From: CAYFJO01 sp964343305
GTDB taxonomy: Bacteria > Planctomycetota > Planctomycetia > Pirellulales > Pirellulaceae
Reading direction: 5' to 3'
DNA length: 64,000 bases
NCBI GenBank assembly: GCA_964343305.1
Contig: CAYFJO010000002.1
Location: 18,921-82,920, forward strand
A program made the translations under genes and the position numbers. The notes under the pieces are model-generated. The model searched no databases and had not been told where the DNA came from. It saw only the letters and a program-made list of their open reading frames with translations. Shown here in pieces: positions 50,628 to 59,463 of this stretch. The first letter of the stretch is position 1. Every line of letters starts with the position of its first letter.

Positions 50628-51737
50628 TTAATCACTCTCATCCTTGGAACCCACCAACATTTCGGCAACATGCCCCTTCAGAAACCGAGCAATTTCACGA
50701 GCTGCAATATCGTGCGCGATCTCATTGGGGTGTTGATCTGTAGCGTGGACCCACAATTCGGGTCCTTCAAAGTCGCGAAAGTGGTCACGAAGATCCAAGA
50801 CGTGAATCTCCTGCGACTGACAAAACTCCGCCACAGTCGTATGGATCGGCTGAAATGGATAATCGCCGTTGAGGTCGTAAAAGAAAGGGAAAATAACGAC
50901 ACAAAGCCGAATGTCATTTTGGTCACAAATTACTTTGATGTCGTACAGCGCATTTCGACTCGCACGCCATCCGGTGCTGTCAGGCCGGAAGCTCTCAGCA
51001 CAGTCTTGGATGTAGCGATTCGCTTGCAAATGCTTGAGAATGCGATAGCGACTCCAACTCCATAGATACGAGAAATTGGAAAGCCTGTCAGTAGATTGAT
51101 AGATGCTTGTGTAGTCTCTAAAAAAATCGATCTTGGGGGCGTTTCGAAAGAGATCTTGTTCAACATCGTTCAAGACATAATGCACAATCACCAGGTCCGG
51201 ATCGAAGGCGAGTCCTTTCGCGATCAACTGGTCGCGCTGATTTTCCGTATTGAACGCGGTTAGCCCCGCATTGATCGTTTCGATGGCTTCTGGCCCGCTT
51301 TCCCGCAGATGGTCTGCAAGTTTCGTTAGGCAGATGTCTTCTCGTTTGACACCCTGCCCCCAAAGATAGCTGTCACCCAAACCAAGTATCCGAAACACTC
51401 CCACCGGTTTGTCCAGCGTGTGTTCTACGTCGCGCCAGCCAATAGAATTGTGCCTGTGTGCGATTGTATTTCCAGGCTCAAAATACATCCTCGGATTTGA
51501 GTCGTACTGGCTTACGATAATCGAGTTAGAGTAGAAACCAAACGCCGTTGGCTCGACTTTCATTCCTGCGATTGGGAACACACGATCAACGCGAGGCTGA
51601 TGATAATCTCCTCGGATCCCGGCAATGCGGAAAACAAGCTCCAAAACCAACAGCGTCAACATCGTTGACCCTAGCAGGAGTAATAGCTTCTGGCCAAGCT
51701 TTTTCTTACTAAGGTTAAGGAACGCAAACATGTTCAT
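50628..51737 (-). CDS. Membrane-anchored SGNH-hydrolase-like protein
   Basis: This is a 369-residue protein, the third of this type in the window. One membrane helix lies at about 16-36 (KLLLLLGSTMLTLLVLELVF). Block I is ILGLGDSYLWGQGV, Gly/Asn block is NAGLTAFNTENQRDQL, block III is VHYVLNDVEQDL and the C-terminal WVHATDQHPNEIAHDI carries the Asp and His. The segment of about 60 residues between helix and block I includes GDYHQPRVDRVFPIAG. It is followed on the minus strand by no close partner; the YfhO-like gene lies just upstream (75 bases), so the two are likely co-transcribed, linking SGNH activity to glycan assembly. Confidence 0.75.
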   Translation of the reverse strand: MNMFAFLNLSKKKLGQKLLLLLGSTMLTLLVLELVFRIAGIRGDYHQPRVDRVFPIAGMKVEPTAFGFYSNSIIVSQYDSNPRMYFEPGNTIAHRHNSIGWRDVEHTLDKPVGVFRILGLGDSYLWGQGVKREDICLTKLADHLRESGPEAIETINAGLTAFNTENQRDQLIAKGLAFDPDLVIVHYVLNDVEQDLFRNAPKIDFFRDYTSIYQSTDRLSNFSYLWSWSRYRILKHLQANRYIQDCAESFRPDSTGWRASRNALYDIKVICDQNDIRLCVVIFPFFYDLNGDYPFQPIHTTVAEFCQSQEIHVLDLRDHFRDFEGPELWVHATDQHPNEIAHDIAAREIARFLKGHVAEMLVGSKDESD

Positions 51738-51812
51738 TTCTTGCAGGAAACTGACTACACGGATCGTTACTGCCCCATGATTGCAGGATGCACACTTCCT
51801 GCCGATTGTAAC

Positions 51813-54641
51813 CTAACCGTCAGGTTGCTCGCTGGAACGGCGATCGTTGCGACCGTTTGAATCAGAACGTTGGGTGAAAAATGTAACGACCAAACCTATA
51901 ACGAGGGCAAGCCAAGAACATCCGCTCAAAACCGCGGCTCGATAAAAACTGCGTGGAACGTAGTTAAATTCAAGCCGATGCGTACCGGGCTCGAGCACCA
52001 CACCGCGCATGACGCGATTCGTTCGTAGAATTTCTTTTGTCTGGCGTCGACCGCCGCTCTCGTGCACGAGTTCCCAATGTTTATCAAAAAGGTCGCTCAA
52101 AACAACGAGCCCCTTCGATGTCAGTTTAGCATCCACCACGACGCGCTGAGGGGAGTAGTGCGAAACTCGACATTGCTCGCTGGCCGAAGCTACGGGGAAC
52201 ATGTATCGTCCGGTCTCGAGTGTGTTCGACTCGACCATCGCCGTTTCCTTCAACTTGAACGAGCTGTTCGGGAAAGAAATCACTTTCGACAACTCGCGCA
52301 ACCGATAGGTATCGGCCGGATCGGGTGGTTTGACAACTTCCCAATTATGCAGGATCCAGGCACGGGGAAAATAATCACGGTTGTAAAGCACGCGTAAGTC
52401 GTCGAAGCTTTGATCGGGTAGTTTCAGCGAGATCTCTTCCAGTGGTGCGCCCGTTGGGATGACTTGTCGCTCTTTGCCGGCAACAGCCCACGACCGCTGC
52501 AAACCGACCGTCGACAACCTGGAAACGAGTGGATCATTGTGATGCCGAATAACAAAATACTTCGTATTCAACACATCATAAGCTTGTCGTGTGTTGACGA
52601 AAATCGGTTGCTGGTTCCCGGAATCAAACATCCGTTGAGACCACAAGAGTTCGAGGTCGTAGTTGATAAACGTTCCGTAGGAATTTACGTACTCCACGCG
52701 AGATGCAAGGTTGTAATTTGGAGCCATCACATCGTAAAGCCAGCGTTCCCCCTCGGAGAGTCTGGAAGTCGATGATTGCCCCCACCAAGAATCAGGCTGC
52801 AACCCCGATTGTTGAAACACTCGGAATGGCTGCGAGACACCGCCACGTTGATCGGCGAATCGTTCTTCGGCTCTTTCAATCAGTGCCTGCAGTTTCGGCT
52901 TTTCGTTCCATTTTGTTGTGGAAGCGGTTGGCACCAACCATCCGTTCGCAAGAATCAAATCGAGGGTCACCAGGGCGAGCGTGGCGAATTGGAACTTCGG
53001 CTGGTGCATCTTCTTGTTCAATAGCCAGCCCAAGACAAGACCGATCACGGCTGTGTGACAAAAACTGTACATCGCATCCGCATAGGCTCCACCAGTGTCG
53101 AAAGGACCAAGAAACCCATGCGTGGAGATGCTCTCATTGAGGTTGTTCCACCAGGGCCAAACGCACAGCAGTGCTGCAATTGCCACGAGACTCAATATGC
53201 AAACACTCCAAAGTAGGTTCTTCAGTGATTGCACGTTTTCCTTCGTCAATCGATCCCATCCCGCGCCAGCCAACAAACTCAAGCCAAGCGCGGTGATGAC
53301 CAACAACTTTCCGGGATAACGAAATGACGCGTAGGTCGGAAGCATGACCGTCATCAACCAATAGACCCCGCCGAATCCATCACCGACGAAAAAACCAGAT
53401 TCAGCCGTTCCACTGGATATCAGCCGCATACACCAACCCAAACCGAATTTCCCAAGGCTGGCAAAGAAGGAGAGCAAGACACACAACGACTGCCAACAAA
53501 AGAACGCGTCGGCCCGTCGCAACGTCCAGGCCCACAATGCCAACAAGAACGGCAAAAGTCCCATATAGAGTGACGGTGTCCACGGAAAATCGGAAAAACC
53601 AGGCAGACAAATCCAACGACGGTTTTGTGAATGACTGCGGCCATTCACTCCTGGGAAAAGGTATTCAACGAAACGCCACGGCTCGACACTTCTTTCATAG
53701 ACAGCAATGTTTGGCGGGGGCAGTTCTTTCCCTAATAGGACACTGTACCAAGGCGGCGAATCGTATTGAGGGAACTCGCTTGCTCGCCGAAAGTGGCCCG
53801 CAATCTCGTAGATGTTTCGTGGAACGGGTGATGTTCTTCCGCGCACGCACTCCTGATTCCACTCATAAGTCGGCACTACCTGAATTGCCGACAGCAGCAG
53901 ACCACAAATTGAGGCGACCGGAATTAGCACAATCGAGCGACGCCAGAAAGGCCGCGAATCTCCGGTTGGCTCGGATTTCTCAGCGCCCTTCATAGACAGT
54001 TGGTGACGTTTCAAACGAATCACGATTGCATAGAGAATCGCGAGCAGCGTTACGTTGAATGCCATTTGCGGATCGCCACCGAGCACCATCATGGCTTGGA
54101 CGGCTCCCATGGCGGCTGCCCAAGCGAAACTCGATTTCGTCAATGTTCGCTCAATGGCAAAGCAAGCCGCCGGAAGCCAAGCCGCACTAATCAAAAATGG
54201 CAAATTGGAATGCTGAAACAAGACATTGCCGCAAAAGGCATACGACAATGTCGCGATCGTCGCCGCGTGTCGACTTGCGCAATTTGATCGTGCCAAAAAG
54301 AACACAAAAACTCCGGCCAGCACGACGTGGGCGGCGACAAACACTTTGAAGGCCAATGCCAACGGCAGTCCTAGATGAAACAACACCTTGCCAGGATAAA
54401 AGATGCAAAATGTCGCGTTGGCCGCGAGGGGCGAGCCACAATTGTCGTACGGATTCCAAAGCGGAATTCGCCCCGCTGCCCATTCTTCTTGAACAAGTTG
54501 AAAGGCGGGATAGTGAAAGTACCCGGAGTCATAAACGAAGTGTCTGGGCAGAAACAGCACAGACCCAAAGACCGAAACGAAGACGGCTGCGAAAAGAATT
54601 ACCGCAACCCAAAGGCCACGGCTTGAAGATGACTCGGTCAT
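51813..54641 (-). CDS. Large YfhO-like multi-pass membrane protein
   Basis: This is a 942-residue polytopic membrane protein. The N-terminal 570 residues hold about ten to thirteen helices typical of GT-C-like YfhO proteins: the first-helix exit FVYDSGYFHYPAFQLVQEEW with acidic residue, IPLWNPYDNCGSPLAAN, then an extended loop (RTSPVPRNIYEIAGHFR) and helices such as SLLAGAGWDRL. A C-terminal soluble beta domain of about 280 residues (PRAWILHNWEVVKPPDPADTYRL, VVLEPGTHRLEFNYVPRSF) is followed by a last helix (AAVLSGCSWLALVIGLVV). YfhO proteins are linked to lipoteichoic or polysaccharide glycosylation in other bacteria. The substrate here is unknown. It lies upstream of the SGNH gene on the same strand. 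Confidence 0.85.
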   Translation of the reverse strand: MTESSSSRGLWVAVILFAAVFVSVFGSVLFLPRHFVYDSGYFHYPAFQLVQEEWAAGRIPLWNPYDNCGSPLAANATFCIFYPGKVLFHLGLPLALAFKVFVAAHVVLAGVFVFFLARSNCASRHAATIATLSYAFCGNVLFQHSNLPFLISAAWLPAACFAIERTLTKSSFAWAAAMGAVQAMMVLGGDPQMAFNVTLLAILYAIVIRLKRHQLSMKGAEKSEPTGDSRPFWRRSIVLIPVASICGLLLSAIQVVPTYEWNQECVRGRTSPVPRNIYEIAGHFRRASEFPQYDSPPWYSVLLGKELPPPNIAVYERSVEPWRFVEYLFPGVNGRSHSQNRRWICLPGFSDFPWTPSLYMGLLPFLLALWAWTLRRADAFFCWQSLCVLLSFFASLGKFGLGWCMRLISSGTAESGFFVGDGFGGVYWLMTVMLPTYASFRYPGKLLVITALGLSLLAGAGWDRLTKENVQSLKNLLWSVCILSLVAIAALLCVWPWWNNLNESISTHGFLGPFDTGGAYADAMYSFCHTAVIGLVLGWLLNKKMHQPKFQFATLALVTLDLILANGWLVPTASTTKWNEKPKLQALIERAEERFADQRGGVSQPFRVFQQSGLQPDSWWGQSSTSRLSEGERWLYDVMAPNYNLASRVEYVNSYGTFINYDLELLWSQRMFDSGNQQPIFVNTRQAYDVLNTKYFVIRHHNDPLVSRLSTVGLQRSWAVAGKERQVIPTGAPLEEISLKLPDQSFDDLRVLYNRDYFPRAWILHNWEVVKPPDPADTYRLRELSKVISFPNSSFKLKETAMVESNTLETGRYMFPVASASEQCRVSHYSPQRVVVDAKLTSKGLVVLSDLFDKHWELVHESGGRRQTKEILRTNRVMRGVVLEPGTHRLEFNYVPRSFYRAAVLSGCSWLALVIGLVVTFFTQRSDSNGRNDRRSSEQPDG

Positions 54642-54868
54642 CTATATCACCCGCAATTCATTAGCCACCCAACAATTTGTCGCGAGGCATTCCTGACACC
54701 ACTAGTAAGCATTGTAGCCGACTACCTATGGGGCGAACACAGGGGTAGAGACACCGAACAACGTACGGCGGCACTACCAGTAGCTTGCCGACAAACACTT
54801 CAAAATGGAACGATCGCTGCGGCGGCCGACATTGTTCGCGCGACGCTTCTTGTTAATCGAGATACACC

Positions 54869-55024
54869 GAAGCGACTGCTGGAAAAAGAGAAGAAGCGCT
54901 CAGCCAATACGAACAAGCGCACGAGATCAAGTCAAAACATCTGCCACCTCAACATCCCCAGGTTCATTCGCTGCTCAGTATTCTAAAGAGCTATCGCAGC
55001 AAAGTTCACCATTTTCTTGACGAC
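54869..55024 (+). pseudogene. Remnant of a TPR gene 3' end (copy of the STAND gene tail)
   Basis: In frame, this segment reads KREEALSQYEQAHEIKSK, then HLPPQHPQVHSLLSILKS. The corresponding tail of the STAND gene (from about 49131) reads NREEALSQYEHAREIMSK, then HLPSDHPQFRSLVDVL. The nucleotides also match closely over nearly 100 bases. A TAA lies just upstream (54857-54859), there is no ATG, GTG or TTG in the fragment, and the frame runs into the next gene without a stop. It is therefore an untranslated fragment of a duplicated TPR gene. Confidence 0.8.
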
Positions 55025-56479
55025 ATGGCTGATATGCGTCAAATTGCCGCGATGGGCGACACGTGGTTCTACAAAATGATGGGTCAGGAATTTGGACCCT
55101 TTTGTGTTGACGAGCTGCAGCGAATCATTGCCAGCGATGAACGATTGGCAGACGTGTTGGTCCGCGAACATCCTCAGGACGAATGGCAATTCGTTTGGCG
55201 ATTCGAAGAACTCAAGGTTGGTCGATCGAATGCAGTGAACGATCAAGATCAGTCGAAAGCGATTGTCGAAGAACTAACGCCAGCTCGACCAGACCATTTG
55301 ACACCACAACAACGGTTTCTGCTTGTGCTCTTTGGGGTCGTGTTTCCCTGCCTCATCGCGCTGATAAATTATGTCGTTCTAAGACAGATAATCACTTCGG
55401 AGTGGCAGGTGAGCGGGGTCATCACCACGTTTGTGGTTTACATCGTCGAAATTGGGGCACTTGGTTTCGGCTTGGGATACTGCATTCAACATCCTGTGCT
55501 TCGTTTGGCCATTTTGATTTGGTGTGTGGTGTTCATTGATTTCTTGCTTCTTATCCAAGGCCTATCGAGGAACTACTTTGGTAGGTACGGTTTGTCGGCC
55601 AGAAACTATGCGGATAGTCTTCTGTTTGCGATGCTGTCGGGCCAGATTGGCATGGTTGCTGTTTGGGCGGTGCTCGGCAATACAAATTGGGTTTGGCGGC
55701 TTCCGGCGACGTTCATCGGAATCAGCTTGCTTGGATACCTGTTATTCTCGGTCGCACGTGGCGGTTCAGATTTCACGACGGTCATCTTGTTTTGCCAAAC
55801 CGCCGCGACGGCCAGCCTCGGTGCGTTGATGTGGGTCTTCGGATTTCGCATTCAAGGGATCTCCGCACCCAGTGAAACCAACGAGCCAGATCCGGGCCGC
55901 TGGATACGCGGCCTTTTCAAGCGAGGGGCCAACCAGGCCACGACTCATGTTTTGCCATCGGGAAAGCGGCTGCAGTTTTCCATGTGGCACATGTTCATTT
56001 GGACGACCGCCTTGGCTCCGGTCTTTGCCATCTTGCGACTGGTGGATTGGGCGTCCATCAAATACTTGAGCAAGAACTGGTTTTTTCAGTACTCGTCGCT
56101 TGGCACTGCCTTTGCGTTGGTCTCGCTTGTTGCTCTTTGGGCCGCGCTGGGACGCGAGAGATTTGTGAATCGACTAGCGGTCTTAACCCTGCTTGCGCCC
56201 TTATGGGGCAGTGTCATTGGCGCACTTATGTTGTGGGGCTGGTGGGACATCGACTATCTGTCCCGTCGATTAAGTGGGGCCACGGATGTGATCATGATGT
56301 GGATCGCGTGGACTTTTATAGCCGCATTTTTTCTCGCCGGAATGCTGATGTTCTTTCGCGGCCGCGGGCTACGGCTGGTCCGAGTCGTGACGGCTCAAGC
56401 CAACACGCCGGACGATCTCGACTCGCACCGTCATCCTTCGCTAATCGACGGGAAACCGTCGAACTTGGACGTGGGGTGA
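55025..56479 (+). CDS. GYF-like domain membrane protein
   Basis: This is a 484-residue protein. The N-terminus (about 10-60: TWFYKMMGQEFGPFCVDEL, then WQFVWRFEELK) resembles GYF_2 domains, which often precede membrane segments in planctomycetes. About eight to nine helices follow: FLLVLFGVVFPCLIALINYVV, GVITTFVVYIVEIGALGFGL, LAILIWCVVFIDFLLLI, WRLPATFIGISLLGYLLFS and later FIWTTALAPVFAILRLV. The ATG at 55025 is the first after the in-frame TPR remnant; 55052 is another option. No catalytic motif is seen. Function unknown. Confidence 0.75.
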   Translation: MADMRQIAAMGDTWFYKMMGQEFGPFCVDELQRIIASDERLADVLVREHPQDEWQFVWRFEELKVGRSNAVNDQDQSKAIVEELTPARPDHLTPQQRFLLVLFGVVFPCLIALINYVVLRQIITSEWQVSGVITTFVVYIVEIGALGFGLGYCIQHPVLRLAILIWCVVFIDFLLLIQGLSRNYFGRYGLSARNYADSLLFAMLSGQIGMVAVWAVLGNTNWVWRLPATFIGISLLGYLLFSVARGGSDFTTVILFCQTAATASLGALMWVFGFRIQGISAPSETNEPDPGRWIRGLFKRGANQATTHVLPSGKRLQFSMWHMFIWTTALAPVFAILRLVDWASIKYLSKNWFFQYSSLGTAFALVSLVALWAALGRERFVNRLAVLTLLAPLWGSVIGALMLWGWWDIDYLSRRLSGATDVIMMWIAWTFIAAFFLAGMLMFFRGRGLRLVRVVTAQANTPDDLDSHRHPSLIDGKPSNLDVG

Positions 56480-56564
56480 TCGTCATCACGAATCGAACGA
56501 ACCGAGTGCGAACAACAGCCCGATGAGAAAGGATGCGAAGATGTCGAATCTCGATTTCACATGT

Positions 56565-56672
56565 CTAAGTCGCCCTTGTTTTGATCTGTTGTGCCAGGTA
56601 ATGCGACGTGCTCATAGTCGTAATCATTGGATTCACGCCGCACGAGCATGGCAACGCGCTGCCGGCGGACCA
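56565..56672 (-). pseudogene. Remnant of a GMC oxidoreductase C-terminus
   Basis: On the minus strand, ending at a TAG at 56565-56567, the frame reads GSALPCSCGVNPMITTMS, then TSHYLAQQIKTRAT and stop. This is the typical C-terminal end of GMC oxidoreductases (VADGSVLP...NPMLTI...). The N-terminal side loses homology after about 36 residues (by 56672). A second, similar C-terminus lies at 58913, just on the other side of the hypothetical membrane gene. Confidence 0.8.
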
Positions 56673-56721
56673 CCCGGAAACTCGATCACTTGACAAGAAG
56701 CTCACCGCACTCAGAGAGTGA

Positions 56722-58899
56722 TCAATCGAAAGAGTAGTTTTGCTCTAAGAATTCGTCCGCCTTCTGTTTGATCTCCTGCATGATGACTTGATTTGCCCGA
56801 TACTCAGCAATAAGTGCCTTCTCCCGGTCGATTTGTTCGGCTGGCCGACAGACAACGAAGAACCGCTCGCGTCGTTCATGATCTATTCGAAGAACCCCGC
56901 TTGGGGCAATGAGCAGATAAACCACCAGTAGGCTGATAGCCAAAACGAACGTTGTCAGTCGAAGATTACGGAGCATCAATCCAACGCGAGAACGCCAGTC
57001 CGCAATGGTTCGATTTCGCAAGATGCGAATCGTTTGCCATGTGAGCAACACCGTGATGGCGCCGACGAGCCCCACATAAATACCGCGATAAAGAATCCAT
57101 TGGATCATCGCACCACCGAGAGACCTGATGGGTGGAAGTCGATGTCGTTCAACCTCAAAGTCGCTTTTCTTGGGCTGAATTTCTGGCACATGCAGGGAGT
57201 GGACCCAAGCCTGCATCTCGTAATCGAACAAGCTCCCATACCTTGCGTAACGCTGCGCAACGTAGGCCGGAGTCATGATACAAAGAGGGACAATGACCAC
57301 GAGGCTCCAGAGCATTGCTCTGGCAATCGCCTGGTTTCGCGAATACTTGGACCCTTCGTCCGCTGCAGTCGATTTGCGAAACTTCTTCAGCAGCCGGTAT
57401 CCTAACCAGACGGCGACGAGCAGGACGGTTGCTGAGATCACAATCACCAAGAACCATCCCTGAGTTTCGCGGCGAATGATTTCGGAGGGAGCAAGGCCGA
57501 CCGCGAAAAAACTCAAGCCAATGCACATCGCTCCAACCAAAATAATTAGGACTGAACTAGCGTCCTTGCATGAACGTGTCACATTGGGCGTGATAAAAAA
57601 TCCGAGGAACGCGACACAAGCACAACAAACCAGCAAAACGAAAATGGCCCGCGTCGCAACCGACGTAGTGATAAACTCTACTAAATCGCGAATCGCGTAA
57701 ATGTCCGGTTGGACATGGAATTCCTGGACGGCTTTGTTTCTCAGGTGATAGTCCAAGCAGAGGGATCGAATCTTCTTCTTGATCGTAGTACGGGTAACGG
57801 ACGCGTCGCCGGAAAGCGAAACATTGGGATTCAATTGTTTGATCTTGAGGATCTCGCCCAATCGCCATGCAATGCGGTATTTACCCAAAATGGACGCCAT
57901 TTCCTGGCTGTCAACGTTCCGTATTCCTTGTTCGTGAATACGGATGGACCGCCAATGTGCATCAACTGCTTCCTGCGGTCGTTCATTCTTCAGCAGCATT
58001 TCGGCCCGATAACGTTCGGAGTTGGCGAAAGAATACACTAGGCTCCATGCACTACTATACCATTGGGTCGAACTCGTCCACGCTTCTCGCGCGCCGGCTG
58101 AAATCCCTGTCCGGCCAAAAATGGACTCAACACCATCGCCAGCAACTCGGTAGGGCAAGCGAAGAGGTTTCTTCATTCCCCGTTTTAAGGATTCGAGATT
58201 CTGGCGATACAACTCGCCGTCGGTAATTTCGAGAACAGGTTCATCGTCGCGATATTCGTAATTTGTGCTTTGCTGCCAGAGTTGATTGGCGGCCAGATAA
58301 TCGTAAAGTGCATTGCCCGGATCGTGCGCCTCAGATTCGGCAAGAATGGACTGCCAGTTTTTCACCGCCGGAGCTTGATCGAACCAACTGGAACGGACCG
58401 CCAGGATCGCACGGATCTGCCACCAATGCCCCGCGTCGGGCTCCAATTCCGCGGCCTTATTTGCGTAGTCCATGCATCGCGGGCGACAACGTTCTCGATA
58501 CTCAAACTTCGCCCGATCGAATGCTTCGTGGTCGTATTCATTGCGGCCTGTTTCTTTGTTCTTTGAAACGAAGTTCCGCTGATAACACCGATCAGAAAAC
58601 TGGGCAAGGATCATCGCGGCGGCCATGTGCAATTCCGCCGAATCTGGATTGGCCTTCGTGATTCGCTCGAGCGTCGGCAACCAGAAACGTGCCTGCTGCG
58701 ATGGCAACCTCTCCTCTAACGGGACGCCATTGGCAAACCAACCAAACGTTCCATGATGCACATGTGAAGTGACAGTTTCCCACCCCGTTTCGCAAACGCC
58801 TATGACGATCAAGTAACGAATCAGCGCACCAGCGAATGCAATCGCGACGACAATTCGCGAACCGAGTTTTAAACGCGATGCTGGAGTTCTCTCGGCCAT
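56722..58899 (-). CDS. Hypothetical membrane protein with TPR-like region
   Basis: This is a 725-residue protein from the ATG at 58899 (MAERTPASRLKLG), which begins 14 bases after the stop of the broken GMC gene; the longer frame to 58944 lies in that gene. An N-terminal helix (IVVAIAFAGALIRYLIVIGV) is followed by a soluble helical region of about 370 residues with TPR-like units (ITKANPDSAELHMAAAMILA, CMDYANKAAELEPDAGHW). Then about six helices: RAIFVLLVCCACVAFLGFFI, VLIILVGAMCIGLSFFAV, WFLVIVISATVLLVAVWL and others. No family recognised. A short hairpin CACTCTCTGAGTG lies just past the stop. It sits between two GMC 3' ends. Confidence 0.7.
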   Translation of the reverse strand: MAERTPASRLKLGSRIVVAIAFAGALIRYLIVIGVCETGWETVTSHVHHGTFGWFANGVPLEERLPSQQARFWLPTLERITKANPDSAELHMAAAMILAQFSDRCYQRNFVSKNKETGRNEYDHEAFDRAKFEYRERCRPRCMDYANKAAELEPDAGHWWQIRAILAVRSSWFDQAPAVKNWQSILAESEAHDPGNALYDYLAANQLWQQSTNYEYRDDEPVLEITDGELYRQNLESLKRGMKKPLRLPYRVAGDGVESIFGRTGISAGAREAWTSSTQWYSSAWSLVYSFANSERYRAEMLLKNERPQEAVDAHWRSIRIHEQGIRNVDSQEMASILGKYRIAWRLGEILKIKQLNPNVSLSGDASVTRTTIKKKIRSLCLDYHLRNKAVQEFHVQPDIYAIRDLVEFITTSVATRAIFVLLVCCACVAFLGFFITPNVTRSCKDASSVLIILVGAMCIGLSFFAVGLAPSEIIRRETQGWFLVIVISATVLLVAVWLGYRLLKKFRKSTAADEGSKYSRNQAIARAMLWSLVVIVPLCIMTPAYVAQRYARYGSLFDYEMQAWVHSLHVPEIQPKKSDFEVERHRLPPIRSLGGAMIQWILYRGIYVGLVGAITVLLTWQTIRILRNRTIADWRSRVGLMLRNLRLTTFVLAISLLVVYLLIAPSGVLRIDHERRERFFVVCRPAEQIDREKALIAEYRANQVIMQEIKQKADEFLEQNYSFD

Positions 58900-58912
58900 G
58901 CCATTGATTCGC

Positions 58913-59432
58913 TCAAGTAAGCCGTACCTTGAATTGTTGAGCAAGATAATGTGAGGTGCCCATGATGGTGATCATCGGATTGACGCCGCATGAGCACGGC
59001 AAAACACTGCCATCGGCGACAAACAGGTTCTTCACTTCGTAACTCTCGCCGTCCGCCGATCGACTCGAATAGGCCTTGAACAACGCCAACCGCTTGAAAC
59101 GACTTCCGCGCGGCGCCCAGGTGGCCGCTCGCCCAAGCGTTGAGCACCTTCGTACGTTCGTCGAGCGAAAGTTCCGAGAATCGGTCCCAGATGCCCGCCA
59201 TGAATCCGTTCATCAACGAACTGCGGATCAGTGCGAGAGATCGCCGTAACTTCTTTTGCCCTTCCTCACCGCCGATGCGTTCAATCGTCTCTTCTGTCTG
59301 CTGTAAGACATGGACGTCGTGGGCGGAAAACTCGGCAAGCGAGTTTGCACCTTCGGCATCGACATTTTTTGGCACAAACGTATCGCAAATCTGTCGAAGC
59401 GTCTGCCGGTCGTTGTCTGTCAGGAAGGCCAT
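58913..59432 (-). pseudogene. GMC oxidoreductase broken by a large internal deletion
   Basis: The intact start is the ATG at 59430-59432. The N-terminal about 110 residues (FLTDNDRQTLRQICDTFVP, then RFSELSLDERTKVLNAWASG) match the small alpha domain found before GMC oxidoreductases in planctomycetes. After ARKSFQ (about 59095) the frame shifts, and in the other frame the sequence reads straight into NLFVADGSVLPCSCGVNP, then MITIMGTSHYLAQQFK, the C-terminus of the same family, ending at a TGA at 58913-58915. The whole FAD and substrate domain, several hundred residues, is missing. A single 187-residue frame with a shifted tail would be the naive annotation. Confidence 0.85.
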
Positions 59433-59463
59433 GAATTACAATCCGAATAGGAGAACCATTGCC

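Noticed and set aside
58869..59432. Intact 187-residue protein
   Set aside because: The last 70 residues are a frame-shifted reading of the GMC C-terminus, so the gene is broken rather than a short functional protein.
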